Below, piece after piece: positions 8,044 through 15,787 of a DNA stretch of 21,907 nt. Every line of letters starts with the position of its first letter. Positions within the stretch are counted from its first letter, which is position 1. The DNA comes from Wocania_A sp964021735 (GTDB lineage Bacteria; Bacteroidota; Bacteroidia; Flavobacteriales; Flavobacteriaceae). Under the pieces are notes generated by a model that ran no database searches, was not told the DNA's origin, and was given only the letters and a program-made list of their open reading frames with translations. The stretch is taken from the NCBI RefSeq assembly GCF_964021735.1, contig NZ_CAXIBN010000036.1:1-21907 (forward strand), given 5' to 3'. The position numbers were made by a program, and so were the translations under genes.

Positions 8044-9018
8044 ATGAATAACCCCCCATTAGTATCCGTAATAATTCCTACATACAACCGTGTTAACATT
8101 GTAGGTAACGCTATAAAAAGTATTTTGGACCAAACCTATAAAAATATTGAGATTATTGTTGTCGATGATGGCTCTACCGATAATACCAAAGCATTAATAG
8201 ATAGTTTTCCTATGGTTAAATACCTAGTAAAACAGAATGGTGGGCAAGCTTCGGCACGAAACATAGGACTCAAACATGCCAAAGGTAAATATATAGCCTC
8301 ATTGGATTCTGACGATTTATGGGAAGCCACTTTTTTAACAAAAATGGTAGAAGCTCTCGAAGAGCATGGTTTAGACTTTGCTTTTGCTAATTGGAGACAA
8401 CAGAATAATAATGGAAATTATAGTGACTTTCTTTCAGAATATATATACTTATCCTCGCATTTCCCAAAGAAAAAAAACTCATGGGTACATCTAAGTTATA
8501 AAGATCTAAGGAAAGTATATTTAACGGGCTGCCCATCACCGTCTTCCTCTTTACTTATTAACTCTTCAGTAATTAAAAGTGGTTGGAATGAAAAAATGAA
8601 TATTGCTGATGATTGGTATTTATTATTAGATATTGTTTTAACTAAAGAAGCAAAAGTAGCTTTTACTACAGAAAAACTTTGGAAAAAACATGTAGTTAGC
8701 GATAATGTATTTGATGGACGAGATAGATTAGAAGTTCTTAAACTTTTATACGTAAAGGATATGTCAGCAATGCTTAAAGAGTTTAAATATTTTTTAAATA
8801 CAGATGAGATTAACACATTACAAAAAAAATACGTTTTAGATGTAATGCTTACAGCTAAAGAGGTTTGGACAAAAGAAAAAAGTGTAAAAAATGCACTGTT
8901 TTATATTTTTAAAGCTTTTATTGAACACCCTATATTTTCTCTTCAAATAATCTTAATGATTTCATTTGGTAAAATAAAAAGCAAGAATTTAAAAAAAACT
9001 GATGTTATCCTAGAATAA
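8044..9018 (+). CDS. GT2-family glycosyltransferase
   Basis: The protein is 324 residues long from the ATG at 8044. An in-frame TTG at 8032 is possible but less likely, because family members usually begin just before the VSVIIPTYNR strand. Family 2 GT-A motifs are clear: VSVIIPTYNR (7-16), VVDDGSTDN (39-47), GGQASARNIG (66-75) and the metal-binding DSDD (88-91). A Trp-Asn-Glu...Asp-Asp-Trp-Tyr segment near 185-195 fits the region of the catalytic base. There are no multiple C-terminal membrane segments as in processive synthases, so it probably adds one sugar. It lies 12 bases after the GT4 gene, and its TAA overlaps the ATG of the UbiA gene by one base. Confidence 0.9.
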   Translation: MNNPPLVSVIIPTYNRVNIVGNAIKSILDQTYKNIEIIVVDDGSTDNTKALIDSFPMVKYLVKQNGGQASARNIGLKHAKGKYIASLDSDDLWEATFLTKMVEALEEHGLDFAFANWRQQNNNGNYSDFLSEYIYLSSHFPKKKNSWVHLSYKDLRKVYLTGCPSPSSSLLINSSVIKSGWNEKMNIADDWYLLLDIVLTKEAKVAFTTEKLWKKHVVSDNVFDGRDRLEVLKLLYVKDMSAMLKEFKYFLNTDEINTLQKKYVLDVMLTAKEVWTKEKSVKNALFYIFKAFIEHPIFSLQIILMISFGKIKSKNLKKTDVILE

Positions 9019-10001
9019 TGAAAAGCTTATCATTACTTAGAGCACATGATTGGTGGGCTCCGAAAATTATTCCTATGTTATGTATTGGTTATGCAACCAT
9101 TTTACAGAATAAAGATAATTTGATGGATAATTTTTTATGGTTGCTTTTTTTAATTTTGGCCGTTTCGGTAGGCGCTATATACGTAAGTATAATAAATGAC
9201 TTTACAGATTTAAAATATGATATCGCCAGTAAAAAAAGAAACGGGCTTCAACGTTTTACACCAATCAAGCGAAAATTATTTCTACTTGCCTCCATTTTGT
9301 TAGGAGTATTTTTTAGTATATTTTTTATAAATGATACACTTTCCCTAATATTTTATCTTGCGGCATACCTCGCTTTTAGTTTGTATTCTATACCCCCTTT
9401 TCGATTTAAAAATAGAGGTGCTTTAGGTGTCATTGCAGATGCTAGCGGCGCACACCTTTTTCCAAGCCTTTTTGTAGCTTCTTCTATGATGAACAACATG
9501 AATGTACCCATTGACCCTTATTGGTTAACAATTATAGGTGTATGGAGTTTTTTTTATGGGTTACGAGGTATATTATGGCACCAGTTTTGGGATCGGGAAA
9601 ACGACCTATCAATAAACCATAAAACATTTGCGACAGAAATGAGTGTATCTAACATGAAGCTTGCAGAGATAATCATTACCTCCATTGAAATTATTGCGCT
9701 TCTGTTAATTTTATTAACCTTGGGGATATTGCCTTTTATTGCTTTGTTATTTTATTTTTTAATTCTTTTTGGCTACTTAAAACTTAAAATTAAAACAATC
9801 TTAATTATTACCAATACCAATAGCTGGCAAATATTTATGTCGGATTACTATCAGATTTTACTACCAGCATCATTAATAATTACTTGTAGTATTAAAGATC
9901 CTATATGCTTAACTTTATTCGTTTTTCATCTTTTATGCTTCCCTTATACTACCAAATCCTTTTTAAAAACCCTTTTAAGGATGATAGGGTTAAAAAAATA
10001 A
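9018..10001 (+). CDS. UbiA-superfamily membrane prenyltransferase
   Basis: The 327-residue protein is highly hydrophobic, with about eight to nine membrane helices. Both metal-diphosphate sites of the UbiA superfamily are present: NDFTDLKYD (60-68), matching NDxxDxxxD, and DREND (192-196). The conserved loop YSIPPFRFKNRGALG (123-137) lies between them. The family transfers a prenyl chain from its diphosphate to an acceptor such as an aromatic ring, haem, chlorophyllide or phosphoribose; some members cyclise terpenes. No quinone, haem or aromatic-acid gene is nearby. It is instead the last gene of a run with a cyclase-like barrel, a P450 fusion and two glycosyltransferases. The start overlaps the upstream stop (TAATG). 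I would not name it ubiA: the substrate is unknown and could even be a sugar phosphate. Confidence 0.85.
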   Translation: MKSLSLLRAHDWWAPKIIPMLCIGYATILQNKDNLMDNFLWLLFLILAVSVGAIYVSIINDFTDLKYDIASKKRNGLQRFTPIKRKLFLLASILLGVFFSIFFINDTLSLIFYLAAYLAFSLYSIPPFRFKNRGALGVIADASGAHLFPSLFVASSMMNNMNVPIDPYWLTIIGVWSFFYGLRGILWHQFWDRENDLSINHKTFATEMSVSNMKLAEIIITSIEIIALLLILLTLGILPFIALLFYFLILFGYLKLKIKTILIITNTNSWQIFMSDYYQILLPASLIITCSIKDPICLTLFVFHLLCFPYTTKSFLKTLLRMIGLKK

Positions 10002-10131
10002 TATGGAAGAAGATATTTATTAAATAGATAATTTCAAAAAAATCCATTTAATGGGATGAAAAAAGTTAAAAATTCATACTTAATTGATAAGCTGTTAATC
10101 GCTTAACCTAGTAAAACAAAGATAAAACCAT

Positions 10132-10159
10132 ATGAAAACTAATTACTTTTATATATTTG
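10132..10159 (+). promoter_or_regulatory. Bacteroidota-type promoter candidate
   Basis: TATATTTG at 10152-10159 matches the phylum's -7 consensus TAnnTTTG exactly. A weak -33 candidate (ATG, 10132-10134) lies 17 bases upstream. It sits 36 bases before the ATG of the GT4 gene at 10196, within a 194-base gap that has no other clear feature apart from a short GTTAA/TTAAC inverted repeat at 10094-10107. It suggests separate transcription from the upstream operon. Confidence 0.45.
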
Positions 10160-10195
10160 CCATTGTGACTATTAAAAGACAAAACAACCGCTTTT

Positions 10196-11353
10196 ATGAA
10201 AAGAAAAATTATTAGAATCACTACAGTACCACTGTCTTTAAGCGGTTTACTACATGGACAATTAGGTTACATGAAAAGTCATTATGATATTTTAGGCGTA
10301 TCCTCAAAAGGAAAGGACAATCAACTTGATAAAGTTTCTAAACATGAGAATATACCTACCGTAGCTATTGAAATGACAAGAAAAATAACACCCTTAAAAG
10401 ACATTGTTGCGGTTTACAAATTATATAAGCTATTCAAAAAAGAAAAACCATTTATTGTGCATTCGCATACGCCTAAAGCAGGAACTTTGTCCATGTTAGC
10501 TGCTCGATTAGCAGGTGTTCCACATAGACTACATACAATCGCTGGTTTACCACTTCTTGAAGCTACTGGATTAAAAAGAACTCTATTAAACACTGTGGAG
10601 AAAGCAACTTATGCTTGTGCGACAAAAATTTATCCTAACTCATTTGGTTTAAATGATATTATATTGGAGCAAAATTTTACAAAACCAAACAAATTAAAAG
10701 TTATAGCTAATGGAAGCTCCAATGGTATAGATACGTCTCATTTCGACCCTAATGCGATAAATGATGAAGCTAAGAAAATGAAGCTTAAAGAAAGCTTAAA
10801 TATTGCTGAAGAAGATTTCGTATTTGTATATGTAGGTCGATTAGTTTCTGATAAAGGAGTAAACGAATTATTGGATGCCTTTAATAATCTAAGCAATGAG
10901 CAGGAAAATATAAAATTATTACTAGTTGGAGGCTACGAAAATGAATTAGATCCACTTTTACCAAAATCAATGGAAACAATAAAAAACAATAAAAAAATTA
11001 TTTCTACAGGTTGGATAAATGATGTTAGACCATTTTTTGCTATTTCTGATGCTCTGGTTTTTGCTAGTTATAGAGAAGGTTTTCCTAACGTAGTAATGCA
11101 AGCTGGTGCAATGGAACTACCTAGTATTGTTACAAATATTAATGGCTGCAATGAAATTATTGAGCACAATAAACATGGTTTAATTATCCCTGTTAAAGAT
11201 ACCGAGGCCATATATAGCAACATGAAATATATACTAAACAACCAACAAGAAGCTAAAAAAATGGGAATTGCATCTAGAGCAAATATTGTTACAAAATTCG
11301 AACGTATAAAAGTATGGGAAGCAATGCTTGAAGAATACAAAAGTTTGGGATAA
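10196..11353 (+). CDS. GT4-family glycosyltransferase, PglA-like glycan assembly type
   Basis: The 385-residue protein has a GT-B fold. The N-terminal domain includes VHSHTPKAGTLSMLAARLAGVPHRLHT (88-114), a block typical of cytoplasmic enzymes that add the second sugar to an undecaprenyl-diphosphate-linked sugar. The C-terminal domain has VYVGRLVSDKGVNELL (211-226) and SYREGFPNVVMQ (291-302). The usual E-x7-E is here Glu294-x7-Gln302, a variant I have seen often in Bacteroidota relatives. It stands alone between two operons, but the downstream operon holds PglC- and PglD-like genes, so it probably elongates that glycan. An exact -7 box lies 36 bases upstream of its ATG. Sugar specificity cannot be predicted from sequence. 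Confidence 0.9.
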   Translation: MKRKIIRITTVPLSLSGLLHGQLGYMKSHYDILGVSSKGKDNQLDKVSKHENIPTVAIEMTRKITPLKDIVAVYKLYKLFKKEKPFIVHSHTPKAGTLSMLAARLAGVPHRLHTIAGLPLLEATGLKRTLLNTVEKATYACATKIYPNSFGLNDIILEQNFTKPNKLKVIANGSSNGIDTSHFDPNAINDEAKKMKLKESLNIAEEDFVFVYVGRLVSDKGVNELLDAFNNLSNEQENIKLLLVGGYENELDPLLPKSMETIKNNKKIISTGWINDVRPFFAISDALVFASYREGFPNVVMQAGAMELPSIVTNINGCNEIIEHNKHGLIIPVKDTEAIYSNMKYILNNQQEAKKMGIASRANIVTKFERIKVWEAMLEEYKSLG

Positions 11354-11535
11354 CATTATCATTTAAAACAGTTAACTTTAAAAACGATTCAAATTCTTGA
11401 GCTAAAGTATTTACGTAAAAACCTCTACAAATACCTACAATAAGACGTTAATCGGTAATTCACAATTAATTATAATAAATCTATACCTACCCTATAAAGT
11501 CATTTGACGATAAAACGGTAATAATCAACGTAAAA

Positions 11536-11568
11536 TTGAAAATCTATACTAATAGTATTATATATTTG
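11536..11568 (+). promoter_or_regulatory. Bacteroidota-type promoter candidate for the amino-sugar operon
   Basis: TTG at 11536-11538 and an exact TAnnTTTG box, TATATTTG at 11561-11568, are separated by 22 bases, near the spacing known for the primary sigma factor of this phylum. The box ends 44 bases before the ATG at 11613. The rest of the 259-base gap (11354-11612) shows no gene and no clear terminator. This is the best promoter match in the window. Confidence 0.55.
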
Positions 11569-11612
11569 ATTGCTAATTAATATATGAAACCCCATTTTAA
11601 TTTATTAGACTA

Positions 11613-12710
11613 ATGAGTGAAGAGTTAGAAATCGTTGGCTTAACCAAAAAAATGCTTCGTGATTTTGTTATAAACAATACACTTTGGAAAACTGATTTAG
11701 CACCTATGCCTAGGAGTAAAGCTATTTGGCTAATTTCTAATGAAAGAATTAGTGAAAATGATTATTGTGGCGTATTAGCTTATGAAGGTAAAAAAATGGT
11801 GGCTTTTATATACATGTTTCCCGACTTAATAAACAACAAAACTAAAGAAGGTAAAAAAGCCTATTGGATGATTGATTGGTGGGTTATTGATAAATATAAA
11901 GATAGTATACTAGGAACCTACATATACAACCAAGCAGTTAAATTTGCAGAAAAGCAAGTACTAATTAAAGGTTATACGGAAAATGTACAAGAGTTTTATG
12001 ACAAACAACCCTTTACTGTAATAGCATCAAGGCTTAGGCATACCCTGTTTTTTAGTTTAGACTCGTCTATGCTTATTGGCAAATTCAGGTTTTTAAAATC
12101 TGTGAAGTTTATTATTGATGGTATAGACTCTATTGTAGGCAAAACAATTCGATTTATAAACAAAAAGAAACTAGTAAACAGAACGAAACAGTTAAAGTAT
12201 GATTTTATAAATCAATTAGATAACGATACTTGGAGTTTTATTGAACCGCTTTGTAAAGATGATTTAATTTTAAAAACATTTAACTATGTTAACTGGCAAC
12301 TAGACAATAATCAATACTTACAATTACCTATCTCAAAAAAAACACCATATAAAAATCTACAAACTGGGATAAGTAACAATATACACATACATAATTTAAA
12401 AATTATTTCAGGTGATAAAATTATAGGTTTCTTATCTTATGTTATAAACTATAACGAATTCAATGTGAAATATTTTTTAGTTGAAGATGAAGAAAATTAT
12501 GATTTGTGTGTTGATGCATTAATGGAAAACCTTATCAAATCTAAAAGAAATTTTATGTTTACTGATGATACTAAATTGTCTGATAACATTAAAAAAAGGT
12601 ATTTTTCATTATTCATTCATAAAGTATTAAAAAAAGGACTCGCGCATAATGACACTAAAATTGATAATGATAGTGTAACTATGCTAAACAGAGATGGTCA
12701 TTTTTATTAA
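11613..12710 (+). CDS. GNAT-like acyltransferase, two-domain (function unassigned)
   Basis: This 365-residue soluble protein looks like two GNAT-type folds in series. In the first (about 5-150), beta-strands VLAYEGKKMVAFIYMF (54-69) and a Trp-rich strand YWMIDWWVI (84-92) are followed by a helix and the ending EFYDKQPFTVIASR (127-140), where GNAT proteins usually have a Tyr-Glu-Lys-x-Gly-Phe-like motif. A normal Arg/Gln-x-x-Gly-x-Gly/Ala acetyl-CoA loop is not clear (ILGTYIYNQ, 99-107). The second half (about 195-345) repeats the strand pattern less clearly. It is the first gene of an operon with an adenylating enzyme and carrier protein, so it may transfer an acyl or aminoacyl group from carrier or CoA to a sugar amine. 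This is inference from neighbours; the fold call is moderate. Confidence 0.55.
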   Translation: MSEELEIVGLTKKMLRDFVINNTLWKTDLAPMPRSKAIWLISNERISENDYCGVLAYEGKKMVAFIYMFPDLINNKTKEGKKAYWMIDWWVIDKYKDSILGTYIYNQAVKFAEKQVLIKGYTENVQEFYDKQPFTVIASRLRHTLFFSLDSSMLIGKFRFLKSVKFIIDGIDSIVGKTIRFINKKKLVNRTKQLKYDFINQLDNDTWSFIEPLCKDDLILKTFNYVNWQLDNNQYLQLPISKKTPYKNLQTGISNNIHIHNLKIISGDKIIGFLSYVINYNEFNVKYFLVEDEENYDLCVDALMENLIKSKRNFMFTDDTKLSDNIKKRYFSLFIHKVLKKGLAHNDTKIDNDSVTMLNRDGHFY

Positions 12711-12724
12711 AGGAATTAGTAAAT

Positions 12725-14221
12725 ATGAAGTATATAAGTAATTTACAAAAATCTATTGAAGAGCATTCTGAAAATAATGCATTTTATATAGGTGACACCT
12801 ATTATACCTATAAAGATTTTGCCTTAGAAGTAAGTAAAATAAGGAATTCTATTAATAAAAAAGTTGATGGTTCTTTTAGATTAATTGGATTAATTGCCAA
12901 TGACGATATAGAAACTTATGCCGCAATTATTGCTTTTTGGTTAGAAGGTAAAGCTTATGTACCAATAAATCCTGAGCACCCTATTGATAGAAATACAGAA
13001 ATACTGAAAGCTTTAGAAACAAACTATATATTTGATTCAACCGAGAAAGCTAATTTTGAAGGATTCACACTTTTAGCGTCTTCAACAGAAAAAAACATAG
13101 TTATAAATCTTACACCAAAGCCAGTAGCAAAAAACGACTTAGCATACATTTTATTTACATCTGGATCTACAGGTAGCCCAAAAGGAGTACCAATTACTTA
13201 TAATAATTTAAACGAATTTATTGAAGCTATAAACTTTGATGGAGAGTTTAAACTTAATGCCTCCGACAAATGTTTACAAATGTTCGAGCTTACTTTCGAT
13301 TTTTCGGTAGTGTCCTATATTTTTCCTTTGTTAGAAGGAAGTTGTATTTACACGGTACCACGAAATTCAATCAAGTATTTTTATATTTATAAACTAATCC
13401 AAAAGCATAAACTAACAGTATTATCTCTAGTACCTTCAATAATTCATTATTTAAGACCGTATTTTAATGAGATTCATGCTCCAGAAGTGCGCTACTGTAG
13501 CTTTGGCGGCGGTGCATTGTACAATGATATTACAGAAGATTGGAGCAAATGTATTCCAAATAGCAAAACATTTAACTACTACGGACCCACAGAAAACACC
13601 ATTTATAGTAGTTATTATAAATTAAATACTAATAGTTGTCAAAACACTACTCATAATGGTGTTATTTCAATAGGCAAGCCATTAAATAATATTGAATATA
13701 TTATAATAAATGAAAATAATCAAGAGGTTTTACCTGGAGATACAGGAGAACTAGCCCTAGCTAGCGGGCAATTAACTCCTGGGTATTGGAAAAACAAAAA
13801 GAGAAATAACGAGTCCTTTTTTACCAAAACGGTAAACAGTAAAACTTTAAGATTTTATAAAACTGGCGACTTATGTTTTAAAGATTCTCAAAATAATTAC
13901 ATGTATTTAGGCAGAATTGATTTTCAAGCAAAAATAAGAGGCTTTAGAATAGAATTATCTGAAGTAGAGTTTCATGCCAAAGCTAGTTATGCTGAAAAAG
14001 TTAATATGGTGGCTATAGATATATTTAATGATTTAGGAAATGCAGAATTAGCATTAGCAATTGAATCTGAACCATTCGATACTAAGGATATGGTTATATA
14101 TATGAAAGCCAAAATGCCAGATTATATGATTCCAGATCATGTGAAATTCATAAGAGAATTACCTTATAATACTAATGGTAAAATTGATAGAAAAAAACTA
14201 AGAACCCTTTTTGATAAATAA
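12725..14221 (+). CDS. Stand-alone adenylation enzyme (amino-acid-type AMP ligase)
   Basis: The 498-residue protein has the full set of adenylate-forming core motifs: FTSGSTGSPKGV (144-155), NYYGPTENT (284-292), YKTGDL (378-383), GRIDFQAKIRGFRIE (396-410) and the C-terminal lysine Lys486 in NGKIDR. It would form an acyl-AMP and load the acyl group on a phosphopantetheine thiol. In the A4 region FDFSV, Asp192 matches the Asp that binds the alpha-amino group in peptide-synthetase and DltA enzymes, which favours an amino-acid substrate over a fatty or aromatic acid. Other specificity residues were not assigned. A good AAGGA site precedes the ATG, overlapping the upstream stop region. The carrier protein gene begins two bases after its stop, so that is the likely acceptor. 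It resembles DltA in size and context, but no dltB or dltD pair is adjacent in this operon. Confidence 0.88.
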   Translation: MKYISNLQKSIEEHSENNAFYIGDTYYTYKDFALEVSKIRNSINKKVDGSFRLIGLIANDDIETYAAIIAFWLEGKAYVPINPEHPIDRNTEILKALETNYIFDSTEKANFEGFTLLASSTEKNIVINLTPKPVAKNDLAYILFTSGSTGSPKGVPITYNNLNEFIEAINFDGEFKLNASDKCLQMFELTFDFSVVSYIFPLLEGSCIYTVPRNSIKYFYIYKLIQKHKLTVLSLVPSIIHYLRPYFNEIHAPEVRYCSFGGGALYNDITEDWSKCIPNSKTFNYYGPTENTIYSSYYKLNTNSCQNTTHNGVISIGKPLNNIEYIIINENNQEVLPGDTGELALASGQLTPGYWKNKKRNNESFFTKTVNSKTLRFYKTGDLCFKDSQNNYMYLGRIDFQAKIRGFRIELSEVEFHAKASYAEKVNMVAIDIFNDLGNAELALAIESEPFDTKDMVIYMKAKMPDYMIPDHVKFIRELPYNTNGKIDRKKLRTLFDK

Positions 14222-14223
14222 TT

Positions 14224-14466
14224 ATGGAAAACAAAGAAATATTTGAAAAAATAACACCAATTTTCGTAAAAGTTTTAGAACATAATAATTTTAAATTAAC
14301 TGAAACCACTACAACTGATGATGTCGATGGATGGGGATCTTTAACGCACATGATAATTATTGAAGAAATTGAAAAGGAATTTAATATCAAGTTTAAATTA
14401 TTTGATTTAATGACAATGGATAATGTTGGAGATTTAGTGAAATCAATAAAATCAAATATTTCTTAA
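14224..14466 (+). CDS. Acyl/aminoacyl carrier protein
   Basis: The 80-residue acidic helical protein has the phosphopantetheine attachment site in DDVDGWGSLTHM, with Ser39 as the modified residue. The motif reads Gly-Trp-Gly-Ser-Leu rather than Gly-x-Asp-Ser-Leu, so Gly replaces the usual Asp before the Ser. Size and helix pattern fit a discrete carrier protein. It lies directly after the adenylation gene and 15 bases before the phosphoglycosyl transferase gene. It would carry the activated acyl group between the ligase and an acyltransferase of the operon; the GNAT-like protein and the FemAB domains are candidates. The acyltransferase half of the upstream P450 fusion could also use it, but that is speculation. 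Confidence 0.87.
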   Translation: MENKEIFEKITPIFVKVLEHNNFKLTETTTTDDVDGWGSLTHMIIIEEIEKEFNIKFKLFDLMTMDNVGDLVKSIKSNIS

Positions 14467-14481
14467 AATAAATTTGCTACT

Positions 14482-15102
14482 ATGTACAAACTATTTTTTA
14501 AGCCTTTAATTGACTATGTATCTGCATTAATAGCTATTATAATTTTTTCACCAATTTTTATAATAGTTACAATACTTCTTTATTTTGCAAATAATGGTAA
14601 ACCCTTTTTTTTCCAAGTAAGACCTGGTAAAAATGAAAAGCTTTTTAGTATCATTAAGTTTAAAACCATGAATGATAAAGTTGATGAAAATGGCAAACTC
14701 CTGCCCGACTCATATCGTTTAACAAAAATTGGTATGCTTGTTAGAAAAACATCTATTGACGAGTTACCACAGCTATTAAACATACTAAAGGGTGACATGT
14801 CATTAATAGGTCCAAGACCGCTGTTGCCACAATATCTGCCCTTTTATAAAGAAAATGAAAAGAAAAGACATACTGTTAAACCCGGTATAACAGGGCTAGC
14901 ACAAGTTAGTGGGCGAAATAACATAAATTGGGACACCAAGCTAAGATTTGATGCAGATTATGTGGAGAATCTATCTTTTAAAATGGATTTCAATATCTTA
15001 CTAAAAACTATTTATAAAGTAATTGCATCAAAAGATGTTGCTATAGACACTACAAATGTAGAAGCATTACTAAATGTAGAAAGACAAAACAGCATGAATT
15101 AA
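14482..15102 (+). CDS. PglC-like monotopic phosphoglycosyl transferase (initiating sugar transferase)
   Basis: The 206-residue protein is a small bacterial sugar transferase that moves a sugar-1-phosphate from a UDP-sugar to undecaprenyl phosphate at the inner membrane. It has one hydrophobic N-terminal segment (about 12-36) containing Ser23-Pro24, the position where the family's re-entrant helix breaks. The catalytic Asp93-Glu94 pair lies in TSIDELPQL. Conserved SLIGPRPLLPQY (107-118) and KPGITGLAQVSGRN (133-146) follow. It is the short PglC-like form, without the extra N-terminal membrane domains of WcaJ/WbaP. The gene for a PglD-like N-acetyltransferase follows, which favours a 4-acetamido-trideoxy sugar such as diNAc-bacillosamine. 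That assignment is inference, since no aminotransferase or dehydratase gene is in the window. Confidence 0.93.
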   Translation: MYKLFFKPLIDYVSALIAIIIFSPIFIIVTILLYFANNGKPFFFQVRPGKNEKLFSIIKFKTMNDKVDENGKLLPDSYRLTKIGMLVRKTSIDELPQLLNILKGDMSLIGPRPLLPQYLPFYKENEKKRHTVKPGITGLAQVSGRNNINWDTKLRFDADYVENLSFKMDFNILLKTIYKVIASKDVAIDTTNVEALLNVERQNSMN

Positions 15103-15137
15103 AGCTAAGCAAGCATATTACAAATTTTTAAGTTAAA

Positions 15138-15785
15138 ATGAACAAAACCGAAACGGAACAAAAACAAGTAAGAATATATGGCGCAGGTGGACACTCACAA
15201 GTTATCAAGAGTGTTTTAGAAGAAAATGGTTATGTGGTAACTGATACTTTTGACGACAAACCAGAAAATGTTCATCACGCCTCTAAGAATGTAGCTATAG
15301 GTGCAAGAGAAAACCTAAATAAATTCCCTCACGAAGGAGCACCAGTTATTATTGCTGTTGGCATAAATGCAGAACGTGCAGAAATTGCTGAGTTTCTTAA
15401 ATGCAAGTATGAGAAGGCCATTCACAAATCTGCTACTATTTCTAATAAATCTAGTATTGGTGATGGCACAGTAGTTTTTGCAGGCGCTATAATTCAACCC
15501 AATACATCAATAGGAAAGCATGTTATTATAAATACAGGAGCTAGTGTTGATCATGACAATATTATTGGAGATTTTGCACATATATCTCCAAAAGCAGCCT
15601 TGTGCGGACATGTGGAAGTTGGTGAAGGTAGTCATGTAGGTGTTGGAGCTGTAGTAATTCCAAAGGTAAAAATTGGCAAATGGTGCACTATTGGGGCTGG
15701 TACTGTTGTATTAAAAGATGTGCCAGATTACTCTACTGTAGTTGGTAATCCAGGTAAAATAATTAAAACTAGAAAATCAAATTAG
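15138..15785 (+). CDS. PglD/NeuD-family sugar acetyltransferase
   Basis: The 215-residue protein has the two-part layout of the family. The N-terminal Rossmann-like domain, which binds the UDP-sugar, contains IYGAGGHSQVI (13-23). The C-terminal left-handed beta-helix consists of hexapeptide repeats from about residue 95 to 205, with the ending VVGNPGKII (201-209). His139 in VDHDNIIGDFAHISP matches the catalytic base of Campylobacter PglD. It should N-acetylate the 4-amino group of a UDP-amino sugar in the cytoplasm using acetyl-CoA, acting as a trimer. It usually lies next to a PglE-type aminotransferase; here that place is taken by the oxidoreductase-FemAB fusion, two bases downstream. O-acetylation of a nonulosonic acid, as by NeuD, is the alternative. 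Confidence 0.88.
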   Translation: MNKTETEQKQVRIYGAGGHSQVIKSVLEENGYVVTDTFDDKPENVHHASKNVAIGARENLNKFPHEGAPVIIAVGINAERAEIAEFLKCKYEKAIHKSATISNKSSIGDGTVVFAGAIIQPNTSIGKHVIINTGASVDHDNIIGDFAHISPKAALCGHVEVGEGSHVGVGAVVIPKVKIGKWCTIGAGTVVLKDVPDYSTVVGNPGKIIKTRKSN

Positions 15786-15787
15786 AA

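Noticed and set aside
8496..8816. A 106-codon minus-strand frame inside the GT2 gene
   Set aside because: It is antisense to a well-supported glycosyltransferase and has no domain of its own.
10033..10065. Possible terminator with CCATTTAATGG after the UbiA gene
   Set aside because: The two arms leave a one-base loop, too short for a hairpin, and the following run is A, not T.
10133..10216. A 27-codon frame starting at ATG 10133
   Set aside because: It runs across the -7 box and into the GT4 coding start in another frame, with no ribosome site, so chance is likelier.
12725..14466. A dlt-type D-alanylation operon together with the MBOAT and SGNH genes
   Set aside because: The ligase and carrier resemble DltA/DltC in layout, but the MBOAT/SGNH pair is on the other strand about 5 kb away and looks AlgI/AlgJ-like; the organism appears to be a Gram-negative without teichoic acids.
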